Below, piece after piece: positions 27,284 to 35,323 of a stretch of 64,000 nucleotides of DNA; the stretch's first letter is position 1, and every line of letters starts with the position of its first letter. The DNA is from Spirosoma sordidisoli (lineage in GTDB: Bacteria > Bacteroidota > Bacteroidia > Cytophagales > Spirosomataceae). Location: contig NZ_SBLB01000002.1 of the NCBI RefSeq assembly GCF_004138325.1, forward strand, positions 682,001-746,000, written 5' to 3'. The position numbers and the translations under genes are program-made. Below the pieces are notes generated by a model. That model was given only the letters and a program-made list of their open reading frames with translations. It was not told the DNA's origin and ran no database searches.

Positions 27284-27427
27284 TCAATCAGGAACAATCA
27301 CCGACTTTCCAATCGTTTTGCCAAGACGGGCTTCGCGGTAGGCTTCCCTGACGTTACTGAGCGTATAGGTCTTATCCAGCACAACCTGCAGGTCGGCTTC
27401 GGCTAGCTTTGTTAACGTAGTGAGCCC
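27284..27427 (-). pseudogene. C-terminal remnant of an MDR-family quinone/alcohol dehydrogenase
   Basis: The last 47 codons (minus strand) read LTTLTKLAEADLQVVLDKTY and end VREAYREARLGKTIGKSVIVPD, the C-terminus of zinc-binding-dehydrogenase-like proteins. The homology stops exactly where the repeat element begins at 27427. On the far side of the element (27627-27726) a faint N-terminal trace remains: ATG at 27726, nine bp from the HxlR gene end, giving MAAIG and, in a shifted frame, LPLAEAIGHI. The body of the gene is deleted. Confidence 0.75.
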
Positions 27428-27626
27428 TTCAGAGCTTGTTTGGGGAAGGAATCTGCTGACTTTAGTCGGTTTGAGGGGCTGGGGGGGTGTAAGATTCGGT
27501 CTCTGCATAGCTTTTCCTACTTGACCACACTGCCCCAAACAATTCCTCTGAAGGGACTGGGGGGTACAGGTAGCCATTCCGGCCAGCGAGAATTCATAAA
27601 ATTCCTTCCCGAAACACCCTCTGAAG
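27427..27626. repeat. Dispersed inverted-repeat element, copy 2
   Basis: CTTCAGAGCTTGTTTGGGG (from 27427) and GAAACACCCTCTGAAG (to 27626) form imperfect outer inverted arms related to copy 1. The interior contains the GAGGGGCTGGGGGGG motif and a second internal CCCCAAACAATTCCTCTGAAG half. It sits inside the dehydrogenase pseudogene. Confidence 0.65.
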
Positions 27627-27734
27627 CCCACACTGCATGGCTGATCTGTACGAAGCAGATACCAGGCCGTTACAACGATATGCCCGATGGCTTCGGCAAG
27701 CGGTAGAACCTGCCTATGGCAGCCATACGGGTGG

Positions 27735-28094
27735 TTAGGGGTGGATGCTCTTCAGAATGAGCGTCCGTAATCGCTGATCATGCTGGTCGCCCCACTGCCC
27801 GATGGCCCCAATAATGGGTATGAGCGATTGGCCCAAATCGGTCAGATAATAATCGACTTTGGGTGGTACAACCGGGTAGATTACCTTTCCCACCAGTTCG
27901 TGGCTTTCCAACTCCTTTAGCTGTACGTTCAGCACGCGCCGGGAAGCACCCGGAATTTTTCGCTGTAGCTCGCTGGGGCGCTGAAAGCCTTCGTGGATGA
28001 ACCACAAAAGCCGCATCTTCCATTTTCCATACAATACTTCGCCAATCAGGTCGAGGCCGCAGTTCAGCTCGGGCAGTGTTTTCCGTTCGTACAT
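27735..28094 (-). CDS. HxlR-family transcriptional regulator
   Basis: The 119-residue protein has the HxlR winged-helix: NCGLDLIGEVLYGKWKMRLLWFIHEGFQRPSELQRKIPGASRRVLNVQLKELESHELV, including the near-invariant GKWK and a beta-wing YPVVPPKVDYYLTDLG. Such regulators often control neighbouring oxidoreductases and sense reactive small molecules. It is divergent from an SDR gene, with a palindrome between, and its own downstream partner (an MDR dehydrogenase) is a pseudogene. Confidence 0.95.
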   Translation of the reverse strand: MYERKTLPELNCGLDLIGEVLYGKWKMRLLWFIHEGFQRPSELQRKIPGASRRVLNVQLKELESHELVGKVIYPVVPPKVDYYLTDLGQSLIPIIGAIGQWGDQHDQRLRTLILKSIHP

Positions 28095-28098
28095 ATGA

Positions 28099-28106
28099 CA
28101 AAGATA
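28099..28106 (-). promoter_or_regulatory. -7 element for the HxlR gene, very close to its start
   Basis: On the minus strand TATCTTTG matches TAnnTTTG fully but lies only 5 bp before the ATG, so the transcript would be leaderless or nearly so. Confidence 0.4.
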
Positions 28107-28130
28107 ACCAGGTGTCCGGGCTAGGTCAAT

Positions 28131-28148
28131 AGGGATAAATTTGTCCCT
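28131..28148. promoter_or_regulatory. Probable HxlR operator in the divergent promoter
   Basis: AGGGATAAATTTGTCCCT is an 18-bp palindrome with one mismatched pair. It contains TAAATTTG (28136-28143), a full match to TAnnTTTG reading toward the SDR gene. A protein bound here would cover that promoter. A second AAATTTGTCC lies at 28194-28203. Confidence 0.55.
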
Positions 28149-28222
28149 ATCTGATTCGTAAGTCCGTACTTGTCAGCGCCTGTCGTACGCCCGAAATTTG
28201 TCCTGAACAAAACAACCGCGTT

Positions 28223-29011
28223 ATGAAGGTTACCATTGACAACGAACTGGCGGGCAAAATTGCCCTGGTTACCGGCGGCAGCAAGGGAACGGGTAAGGCC
28301 ATCGCCGATCGCCTGTTAGAAGCAGGTGCCACGGTAATCAGTACGGCCCGAAACAAGCCCGAAGACCAGCCGGATGACATCCATTTCATCGCTGCCGATT
28401 TGAGCAAACCGGACGGCACTCAACAGGTAATCGATGAAGTACTCAGTACATTCGGCCATCTGGACATCCTGGTTAATAATATGGGCGGCTCCGAAACGCC
28501 GGGTGGTGGGTATGCCGTACTGTCCGATGCGGATTGGCTGTCATCGTTACAAACGAATCTGCTGGCACCCGTGCGACTGGACCGCGGGTTTCTGCCCGGC
28601 ATGATCAGGCGCGGGCAGGGAGTTATTGTCCACATCGCGTCGATCCAGGCCAAATTGCCTCTGTATGACGCCACGCTGCCGTATGCCGCTGCGAAAGCGG
28701 CCCTGGTCAATTATAGCAAAAGCCTGTCTAACGAAGTGGCTCCGAAAGGGGTACGCGTGCTCACCGTATCGCCGGGCTGGATTATGACCACAGCGTCGAG
28801 CCGAATGATGGAGCGTATTGCCGAAAGCGCAGACGTCACCGCCGAACAGGCGGCTCAGGGGGTAATGGCTGCGCTGGGCGGCATTCCGGTCGGCCGACCC
28901 GCCTGGCCGGAAGAGGTGGCCGAGCTGGTGGGCTTCCTGGTATCGCCCCGGGCGGCCTACCTGACCGGCACCGACTTTGTCATTGACGGCGGCACCATAC
29001 CCACCATATAG
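28223..29011 (+). CDS. SDR-family oxidoreductase
   Basis: The 262-residue protein has the cofactor motif VTGGSKGTGKA (TGxxxGxG, about 17-24), NNMGG, and the catalytic YxxxK in LPYAAAKAALVNYSKSL, followed by VSPGWIMT and the closing LTGTDFVIDGGT. It is a classical short-chain dehydrogenase/reductase using NAD(P)H; the substrate is unknown. It is divergent from the HxlR gene and followed after 63 bp by a small NTF2-like gene. Confidence 0.93.
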   Translation: MKVTIDNELAGKIALVTGGSKGTGKAIADRLLEAGATVISTARNKPEDQPDDIHFIAADLSKPDGTQQVIDEVLSTFGHLDILVNNMGGSETPGGGYAVLSDADWLSSLQTNLLAPVRLDRGFLPGMIRRGQGVIVHIASIQAKLPLYDATLPYAAAKAALVNYSKSLSNEVAPKGVRVLTVSPGWIMTTASSRMMERIAESADVTAEQAAQGVMAALGGIPVGRPAWPEEVAELVGFLVSPRAAYLTGTDFVIDGGTIPTI

Positions 29012-29074
29012 TCCGGAATGCTCCAAACCGACATCCCTGTTGAATCTGCTTACTCAACCATAAACAGTATATCA

Positions 29075-29398
29075 ATGAACCTCCCTGACAACATAGCAGG
29101 CCTTATCAAGGCTCAGAACGACCTGAACAGCACCGCCTTTGCCGGGTTTTTTACCGCCGAAGCGCAGGTCTCTGACGAAGGATCATCCTACTCGGGCCGG
29201 GATGAAATTAAGCAGTGGATACAGCAGGCGTCCGAAAAGTACCAGATGCAGCTAAAACCACTTGACTATACTCAAAACGGCCCCGCGGCCGAGCTGACCG
29301 TCGAAGTGAGCGGCACGTTCCCCGGAAGTCCGGCGGTTTTGCAATACCACCTTGAACTGGATGGCCCGCTTATCCGTTCCTTACGAATTTCAGGGTAA
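29075..29398 (+). CDS. SnoaL/NTF2-like small protein
   Basis: The ATG at 29075 starts MNLPDNIAGLIKAQNDLN, the usual first helix of NTF2-like proteins; an in-frame upstream ATG at 29018 adds 19 unlikely residues. The 107 residues show AEAQVSDEGSSYSGRDEIKQWI and a curved-sheet pattern ending in RSLRISG. NTF2-like folds bind small molecules or act as isomerases. It follows the SDR gene and may work with it. Confidence 0.8.
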   Translation: MNLPDNIAGLIKAQNDLNSTAFAGFFTAEAQVSDEGSSYSGRDEIKQWIQQASEKYQMQLKPLDYTQNGPAAELTVEVSGTFPGSPAVLQYHLELDGPLIRSLRISG

Positions 29399-29428
29399 AA
29401 GGAGCCCGCAAAAATTGACTCCCAATGG

Positions 29429-29479
29429 CTCAGGGTATTGCAGTTGGCTCATGTAGTGAGCCAACTGCAATACCCTGAG
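29429..29479. terminator. Perfect 23-bp inverted repeat (terminator-like)
   Basis: Arms 29429-29451 and 29457-29479 are exactly complementary around a 5-nt TGTAG loop; the inner arm is CAGTTGGCTCA / TGAGCCAACTG. It lies 30 bp after the SnoaL-like gene and 19 bp before the next ATG. There is no T tract, so a role other than intrinsic termination is possible. Confidence 0.6.
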
Positions 29480-29498
29480 TTAAACGAATGACGATACA

Positions 29499-30428
29499 AT
29501 GATTGGCAAATCGGTTTTTGTACGGGCCGCTTCGGCTTTGGGAATGCTGGTGTGTTCAGGGCTTACCCTGGCGCAAACAGTAAGCCCCAGGTACGATAAT
29601 GACCCATCTCAGCGAATAAAAATTGCCCCCGAAAGCGTTTTTACTATGTTTCGCGAGGCTGGCCTGAAGCCCATTAACCACGAGTTGACACCTGCCCAAA
29701 ACGAAAAGGTGAGCAGGGCTTTTTCCCGGTTGCCTCCGTTACATCAGCAACTGTTGAGGCAGCATCTGCACAGCATCAGCTTCATGGACAACATGCCCAA
29801 CACGGCATTGACGTCGCTGCTCGATTCAGGCGACGGGCCGAAACGGTTCAACATTACGTTTCGGGCGGGCTTGCTGAATGAGACCATCTCCGAATGGGCA
29901 TCGTGGAAAGAAAATACCTGCTTCAACCGGACCGCTGATTCCAGCTATGCTGTGCGGGTCGAAGGGGGGAGCCTGGACGCCATCCTTTACGTAATGCTCC
30001 ATGAGGCTACGCACGTCGTCGATGCGGTGATGGGCATTACCCCGCCAACTTCGCAGAGACACGCACTCGTTGAACCGACACCATTTACCAAAGAGGTTTG
30101 GCGCACGATGAACGCGCCTGTTGAGGAATACGTCAATCCGCTGCTGGAGCAGACCCGTTTCCGGAGTGGTCGGCCGATGGTAATCAGCATGGCTCCGGAC
30201 GTGTATCGGAAACTTGCGCAAACACCTTTTCCGTCCTTGTATGGTATGGCGGCCTGGACTGAAGACATTGCCGAGCTGGTGACGATCTATCACCTCACTA
30301 CCCGCCTGAAGCAGCCGTTTTATGTGGTTGTCACAAAAGATAATGTTGAAGTGGCTCGATTCGAACCCATGAAAAACCCGTTGGTCAAGCCGCGTTTAAA
30401 GCAGCTAGCGGCTTTCTATGTACCCTGA
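29499..30428 (+). CDS. Secreted protein with HExxH zinc-peptidase motif, unknown family
   Basis: The 309-residue product has a signal peptide (about 1-25, ending LTLAQT). The region ILYVMLHEATHVVDAVMG holds an HEATH motif (HExxH), usually two zinc ligands and the catalytic Glu of a metallopeptidase. A third ligand may lie in AAWTEDIAELVTIYHL (about residues 252-267). I do not recognise the family. A periplasmic or secreted metalloprotease is the natural reading, but activity is inferred only from the motif. It lies just after a perfect hairpin and is convergent with the DUF1206 gene. Confidence 0.7.
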   Translation: MIGKSVFVRAASALGMLVCSGLTLAQTVSPRYDNDPSQRIKIAPESVFTMFREAGLKPINHELTPAQNEKVSRAFSRLPPLHQQLLRQHLHSISFMDNMPNTALTSLLDSGDGPKRFNITFRAGLLNETISEWASWKENTCFNRTADSSYAVRVEGGSLDAILYVMLHEATHVVDAVMGITPPTSQRHALVEPTPFTKEVWRTMNAPVEEYVNPLLEQTRFRSGRPMVISMAPDVYRKLAQTPFPSLYGMAAWTEDIAELVTIYHLTTRLKQPFYVVVTKDNVEVARFEPMKNPLVKPRLKQLAAFYVP

Positions 30429-30495
30429 GCGGTTGTCTGCTGAGGCTGAAAACTACTTTATTTCGAACAGCCTCTTACAAACTCATCTGCGTTTT

Positions 30496-31341
30496 TTAGT
30501 TACTCGTGTTGATAACTTCGTACCGGGCGCGTACGAACATGAATACGCCGTAGCAAAACAAACCCACCGCTACGGCGCCGAGCAGATACGAGCCGTAACT
30601 GGATTTTTCCAGGAAGGCAAACGCATGGCTACTGCCGCCGGCTTCGCTGGCATTAGCCGCCATGGCCGCTTTTATGAACAAGTAGCCGATAATTCCCCAG
30701 ACGACACCCCGCGCGATGTATCCCAGTTTACCGGACCGGATGATCATCTCCTTCAGTTCCGTTTTGATGGAAGAGGTCTGAACATTTTTCAGATATTTAC
30801 CCGACAGGGCCCGGTAGATCTGGTACAGCCCGACGCCAATGATACTCAGGCCAATCAGGCCGACGAGCCACTGGCCAAACGGTTTCTGCAGTAGTTCCCG
30901 AACGAGGGTCTGGCGCGTGTCTCCGCCCTGACTTGCCTGGCTACCCAGTACCATCCGGAACGATCCATAAGCCAGGAATCCATAGACCAACCCGCTGAAG
31001 GCATAACCTACCCGACGACCAATGCCTTTGGCGTCGGTTCCTTTGTTCTCGTTATCCAGGAAAGCCTGAGTTAGCCGCCAGAGGGCGTAGCAGACCAGAC
31101 CAATGGCCACCAGTGCCAGTAGAATCTGTCCAAACGGTTGTTCCAGTATGAATCGAAATATCCCCTGTTTGTTGAGGTTACGTTCCGAACGACCGCCTAT
31201 TTCGAAGGCCGCCATAAACGCGAGTATACCTACCAGGCAGTAAACAACTCCTTTGGCCGCCAGGCCAAACTTAGCAAAACGCTTAACCCATTGGGGCTGA
31301 GTGGAAGGTATGTGGGAAGAGAGGCTGGATAAGGTTGTCAT
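30496..31341 (-). CDS. DUF1206 integral membrane protein
   Basis: The 281-residue protein repeats one unit three times: a start like WVKRFAKFGLAAKGVVYCLVGILAFMAAF, then IGRRVGYAFSGLVYGFLAYGS, then IRSGKLGYIARGVVWGIIGYLFIKAAM, each with a following membrane helix pair. This threefold six-helix plan is typical of DUF1206. The function is unknown in the family. Confidence 0.9.
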   Translation of the reverse strand: MTTLSSLSSHIPSTQPQWVKRFAKFGLAAKGVVYCLVGILAFMAAFEIGGRSERNLNKQGIFRFILEQPFGQILLALVAIGLVCYALWRLTQAFLDNENKGTDAKGIGRRVGYAFSGLVYGFLAYGSFRMVLGSQASQGGDTRQTLVRELLQKPFGQWLVGLIGLSIIGVGLYQIYRALSGKYLKNVQTSSIKTELKEMIIRSGKLGYIARGVVWGIIGYLFIKAAMAANASEAGGSSHAFAFLEKSSYGSYLLGAVAVGLFCYGVFMFVRARYEVINTSN

Positions 31342-32056
31342 CTATATCGTTCGGTTTACTGGGCGCTCACACAAATTCACTGAAATTGACCAGCCCACGT
31401 CTTGAACAACATAATTTGTCCACAAAAAGACGGAGAGAGTTTTTAATTCTATTTAGTGGTAAATGCAATTTGATCGCTGATTTAGACTGGCTATTGACTC
31501 GTAATTTGTACCACTGTTCACCAGTTAGCTCATTTAAAAATTAGCTCCCAACAGCGACCTATGATGGGCCAGAACAAGGTAGAGTGAGTCGTCTGTAATC
31601 TTGGGTGGAGCATGCTGTCTACAGAGGAAGGCAGATTAGTAGCCGGTGTATTTGGAGAGCTATTGATCACGGTCCATCAATCGGATCAATCGCTATCTCA
31701 GGAAAGCCCGCTGTCAGGGGCTTCATAGCCAGGTCTCGACGGCCTACAGCCAGTGCAAAAGTGAGTGGATCGAGCAGGTAGAAGCCGAAGCGGTAGCCCA
31801 TTATGCTAAATCCTACAGGTTCGCCTAAGAAGGGGCTTCGTCTCAAGGGGGAGCCATTTAGAAGAATGTGCTCATGCGCAAATCAGAGTTTCTGTAAACG
31901 GCCCAGGCATACCTACTACCGGACAGCATTTGTACGGTTTCGGACATGTATAAACTAATTTACAGGATATATTGCTGAAAAATAGGTAGTTATATAGTTG
32001 GCACTCTATTTGTTCAACAAGTACTAAAGAAATATAACTTTTCTAGTCCATTTGGT
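31342..32056. other. Intergenic region with a possible gene remnant
   Basis: No intact gene is visible in 715 bp. Around 31667-31828 the plus strand reads LRKARCQGLHSQVSTAYSQC and ends ...HYAKSYRFA before a stop, protein-like but without a start codon or recognised family; it may be the end of a deleted gene. TCTATTTG (32005-32012) could be a -7 element for the PadR gene. Confidence 0.35.
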
Positions 32057-32392
32057 ATGAGTAGAACCTACCTGGGCGAGTTTGAAGAGTTGGTCTTACT
32101 CGCTGTGGCCCTGCTTCAACAACATCCCACAGGAGCCTATGGCGTCACCATTGCCGACGAACTCCAGCAACGAACCCACCGAACCACGTCCGTGACGGGA
32201 GTGCATGTGGTTTTGTATCGCCTGGAGGAAAAAGGCCTCGTTGGCTCGGCCTTAGGGGGAGCTACCCTGGTCCGGGGTGGACGGCGCAAACGTTTTTTTA
32301 CCTTGACGGCGGCTGGGCATCAGGTACTGCGGGAGATGCGTCAACTCCGGATGGGATTTTGGGAGGCTTTACCCACCCCTTTTTTTTCCTAA
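32057..32392 (+). CDS. PadR-family transcriptional regulator
   Basis: The 111-residue protein is a compact PadR winged helix: LGEFEELVLLAVALLQQHPTGAYGVTIADELQQRT, GVHVVLYRLEEKGLV, and a wing GGATLVRGGRRKRFFTLTAAGHQVLREM. The ATG is 3 bp ahead of the permease gene (after the stop), which implies an operon. In Bacteroidota such PadR genes commonly precede permeases with the prefix domain found here, and probably regulate them. Confidence 0.93.
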   Translation: MSRTYLGEFEELVLLAVALLQQHPTGAYGVTIADELQQRTHRTTSVTGVHVVLYRLEEKGLVGSALGGATLVRGGRRKRFFTLTAAGHQVLREMRQLRMGFWEALPTPFFS

Positions 32393-32395
32393 CCG

Positions 32396-35071
32396 ATGGA
32401 CAAGTCTTTCTCCGACCCGACACCTCAGCACCCGTCGTCCCGGCAGCCGCCCCGCTGGGCCGACCGCCTGCTCAGTTGGTTGACGCCCCCTGATCTGCTG
32501 GAAGAGTTGCAGGGGGATCTGCACGAGCAATTTGTCCAGCGAGTTGACCAGGTCGGTTCCCGCCGAGCCCGTTGGTGGTATGGCCTGGAAGCGCTGAAGG
32601 TCATTCGACCCTATTACCTACGGCGTCGAGTAGCCAGGCTGGCCAACCGGCAACAGGAGCTCTTCGCGAAGCGACGGGCAACCACCCGTCCTTACTTTAC
32701 CCCTGAATACCCCTCGCCATCTCTACTTAATCCGGATATGATTCGCAACTATGTTAAAATCGCCTGGCGCACCCTGTGGAAAAACAAACTTTTTTCATTG
32801 GTCAATATACTCAGTTTGTCACTCAGTATGGCCGTTGGTGTTATTCTGTTTACCGGCCTGAAAGCCACGTTTGATACCGACCATTTTCATCCAAAATTAA
32901 ATCAACTCGTACGCATACTCACCCAGGAAACAACCGAAGGGGTACAAACCAACTGGGCAACCGCTCCTTTGCCCCTGGCGACTCAACTGGACAGCGTCTC
33001 CTTTGTTGAGAGAACGGTAAAACTACGCCTGGCCGGAAAATATAATTTGCAAACCGACAAGGGTGATATACCTATTGACATAAAATTTACAGAACCTTCT
33101 TTTTTTGATGTTTTTGGCTTTACCCTGTTGTCAGGGAATGCACAAAGTCTTGGCAACAATTCTTCCACACTTTTTTTAACCCAAAAAACAGCAGAGAAAT
33201 TATTTGGCAGCACCAATGTCTTAGGGCATACAGTTCTAGTTGAAAATTTAGGCTATTATACCGTTGGGGGAATAATCCAGGACCCGCCTTTAGAAACCCA
33301 TCTGCCCATTGAGGCCATGTTGTCAATTCGTTCTGCTGAGCTGCTTGAAAAAAAAGGAGTAATAAGTAGTGCTTCACACGATTGGGGAGGGTTCAAGAGT
33401 TCAGCCATTTATGCTCGTTTACAATCAAACAGTAATGCAGAGCAACTTAATACAACGCTCCAGAACTATACCCAGAAATTGCATAAGAGCCAACTTCAAT
33501 TTTTGGCCCAACCCCTGGAAAATATTACCCCTGGAAAAATTGATCTTAAAAATAACCCTAATGCAGGTACTAGTTGGGAAGACGTAAAAACGCAGCTATT
33601 CATAATTCTATCGTTAACCCTTTTAGCTGCTTTCAATTACATCAGTTTGGCATTGGCGCGTGCTTTCTCCCGGGCGCAGGAAGTAGGTGTTCGCAAAACC
33701 ATAGGCGCAACAAGAGGACAGGTTATCGGTCAATTTTTAATGGAATCGACCCTTGTTGCTCTATTTGCTTTGTTGTTTACCGTGCCCTGTGTTACTATTT
33801 TAGCCAACTATATACCCGACATGGATGATGTGATATTCTCCTGGGATATAGCCCTGATAGTAGGCTTGATCACCTACGCCGTTATCACAGGCTTAGTCGC
33901 AGGGGCTTTTCCGGCCTGGCTATTGTCGGCGTTTCAGCCGATACAGGTTTTGCGTAAAATGAAGAATATAAAGCTGTTCCGGGGTGTTGCTGTTTACAAA
34001 GGTTTGATCGTCGTTCAATTTTCTGTGACCATCCTGTTTATGATACTGGTTGTCATAGTAGCCGATTATGATCGAAAAAACAATGCTATTATTAACTCAA
34101 CCGTGCCATCCAATGTACTGACACTGGATTTAAAAGGTGAAAAATATCAGAACCTGCAAAACGAAATAACTAAGTTAAGTCAGGTAGAAACGACTTTGGC
34201 CACGAACTGGTACTATGAGCCCCTTAAAATGGGTAAGGATTCTGTAACGATAAACAATAAAACGCTGGCAATAAATTACGTAAGTATCGACCCGCGAACC
34301 CTTGAAACAGAAGGTGTCCGCTTACTAGCCGGGCAGAATTTTCCTGAACACATGCCCCAAAGTACGGAGCAATATGTGTTGGTAAATGAAGCTGCCGCAA
34401 CATTACTGGCATCTAAATCGGTGAGCCTGGTGGGGCAAAATCTCTTACTGGACTCTGCCTTTGTACAAGTCATTGGCATCCTACCCAATGAGATTATTGG
34501 CCAGCAACGCCCGTTACTCTATCGGTATTTGCCCAATGAGATAACCACCTTGACTATAAAAATAAAGCCATTTACAGAAATAGAAGCGACCAAGGCCATT
34601 CAAGCCGTATGGAAAGATTATTTTCCTGAGAAAACAGCCAATCTTTATAATGTAAAAGCGTATCGCTATTCAGGAGAAATCAGTGGAGAAATGGAAATTT
34701 TGGGAGGCTCTGCCCTGATTGTCCTAATAATCGCTGCGTTAGGCATTTTAGGCATAGCCAGCTACTCCGTAGAAACGCGCACGAAAGAACTGGGTATACG
34801 AAAAATATTAGGCGCAAACAATCTGAAATTGGTGTGGATACTTACCAGAAATTTTGGTGTTCTCATGCTTATTGCCGGCCTTATTGGTGTTCCAGCGGGC
34901 TTATTTTGTGGTGATTTACTCAGAAAAGAGATGGGCAGTTATCTGGATTTTGGTCTCGTACATGTAAGCATAGCCTTTGGTTTTGTTGCCCTAGTCGGAC
35001 TACTGACTGTTCTATCCCAAACCATTCGAGCGGGGCAAATTGAACCGGTAAAGGTTTTAAAAGTCGAGTGA
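32396..35071 (+). CDS. MacB/FtsX-type ABC transporter permease with N-terminal prefix domain
   Basis: The 891-residue protein begins with a soluble prefix (WADRLLSWLTPPDLLEELQGDLHEQF, then a basic helical part), the permease prefix domain found behind PadR genes. From residue ~116 (MIRNYVKIAWRTLWKNKLFSLVNILSLSLSMAVGVIL) follow two halves of MacB-like periplasmic domain plus FtsX domain (FSRAQEVGVRKTIGATRGQVIGQF; YSVETRTKELGIRKILGANN). No ATPase gene is adjacent. The prefix is GC-rich like its surroundings (62% over one counted 60-bp line), while the permease body is clearly AT-richer (40% over another), suggesting mosaic origin. Confidence 0.9.
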   Translation: MDKSFSDPTPQHPSSRQPPRWADRLLSWLTPPDLLEELQGDLHEQFVQRVDQVGSRRARWWYGLEALKVIRPYYLRRRVARLANRQQELFAKRRATTRPYFTPEYPSPSLLNPDMIRNYVKIAWRTLWKNKLFSLVNILSLSLSMAVGVILFTGLKATFDTDHFHPKLNQLVRILTQETTEGVQTNWATAPLPLATQLDSVSFVERTVKLRLAGKYNLQTDKGDIPIDIKFTEPSFFDVFGFTLLSGNAQSLGNNSSTLFLTQKTAEKLFGSTNVLGHTVLVENLGYYTVGGIIQDPPLETHLPIEAMLSIRSAELLEKKGVISSASHDWGGFKSSAIYARLQSNSNAEQLNTTLQNYTQKLHKSQLQFLAQPLENITPGKIDLKNNPNAGTSWEDVKTQLFIILSLTLLAAFNYISLALARAFSRAQEVGVRKTIGATRGQVIGQFLMESTLVALFALLFTVPCVTILANYIPDMDDVIFSWDIALIVGLITYAVITGLVAGAFPAWLLSAFQPIQVLRKMKNIKLFRGVAVYKGLIVVQFSVTILFMILVVIVADYDRKNNAIINSTVPSNVLTLDLKGEKYQNLQNEITKLSQVETTLATNWYYEPLKMGKDSVTINNKTLAINYVSIDPRTLETEGVRLLAGQNFPEHMPQSTEQYVLVNEAAATLLASKSVSLVGQNLLLDSAFVQVIGILPNEIIGQQRPLLYRYLPNEITTLTIKIKPFTEIEATKAIQAVWKDYFPEKTANLYNVKAYRYSGEISGEMEILGGSALIVLIIAALGILGIASYSVETRTKELGIRKILGANNLKLVWILTRNFGVLMLIAGLIGVPAGLFCGDLLRKEMGSYLDFGLVHVSIAFGFVALVGLLTVLSQTIRAGQIEPVKVLKVE

Positions 35072-35185
35072 AAATGGTAAACCATTCATTAGTCGGTTTT
35101 GACGATGGCCAAACAATGAATCCTGTACCACGACACCATGACGACCGACCCTGCAACGACTGATTAAGAGTTGCGAAAAACCAGG

Positions 35186-35208
35186 GTACATGTCGCTAGC
35201 ACATGTAC
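35186..35208. other. Short inverted repeat
   Basis: GTACATGT and its complement ACATGTAC flank CGCTAGC between the permease and the convergent ABC binding-protein gene. It may be a terminator stem or protein site; the gap holds nothing else recognisable. Confidence 0.3.
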
Positions 35209-35323
35209 AATTCAATGATTATTTATCCTAGTAACCAGAGCGGGGGATCCATACCCGAAAGCTGACGAGGGGCTGCCGGATATGTTTATATATGGGAAAG
35301 TCAGTAATTGTGTAGATGCTTGT

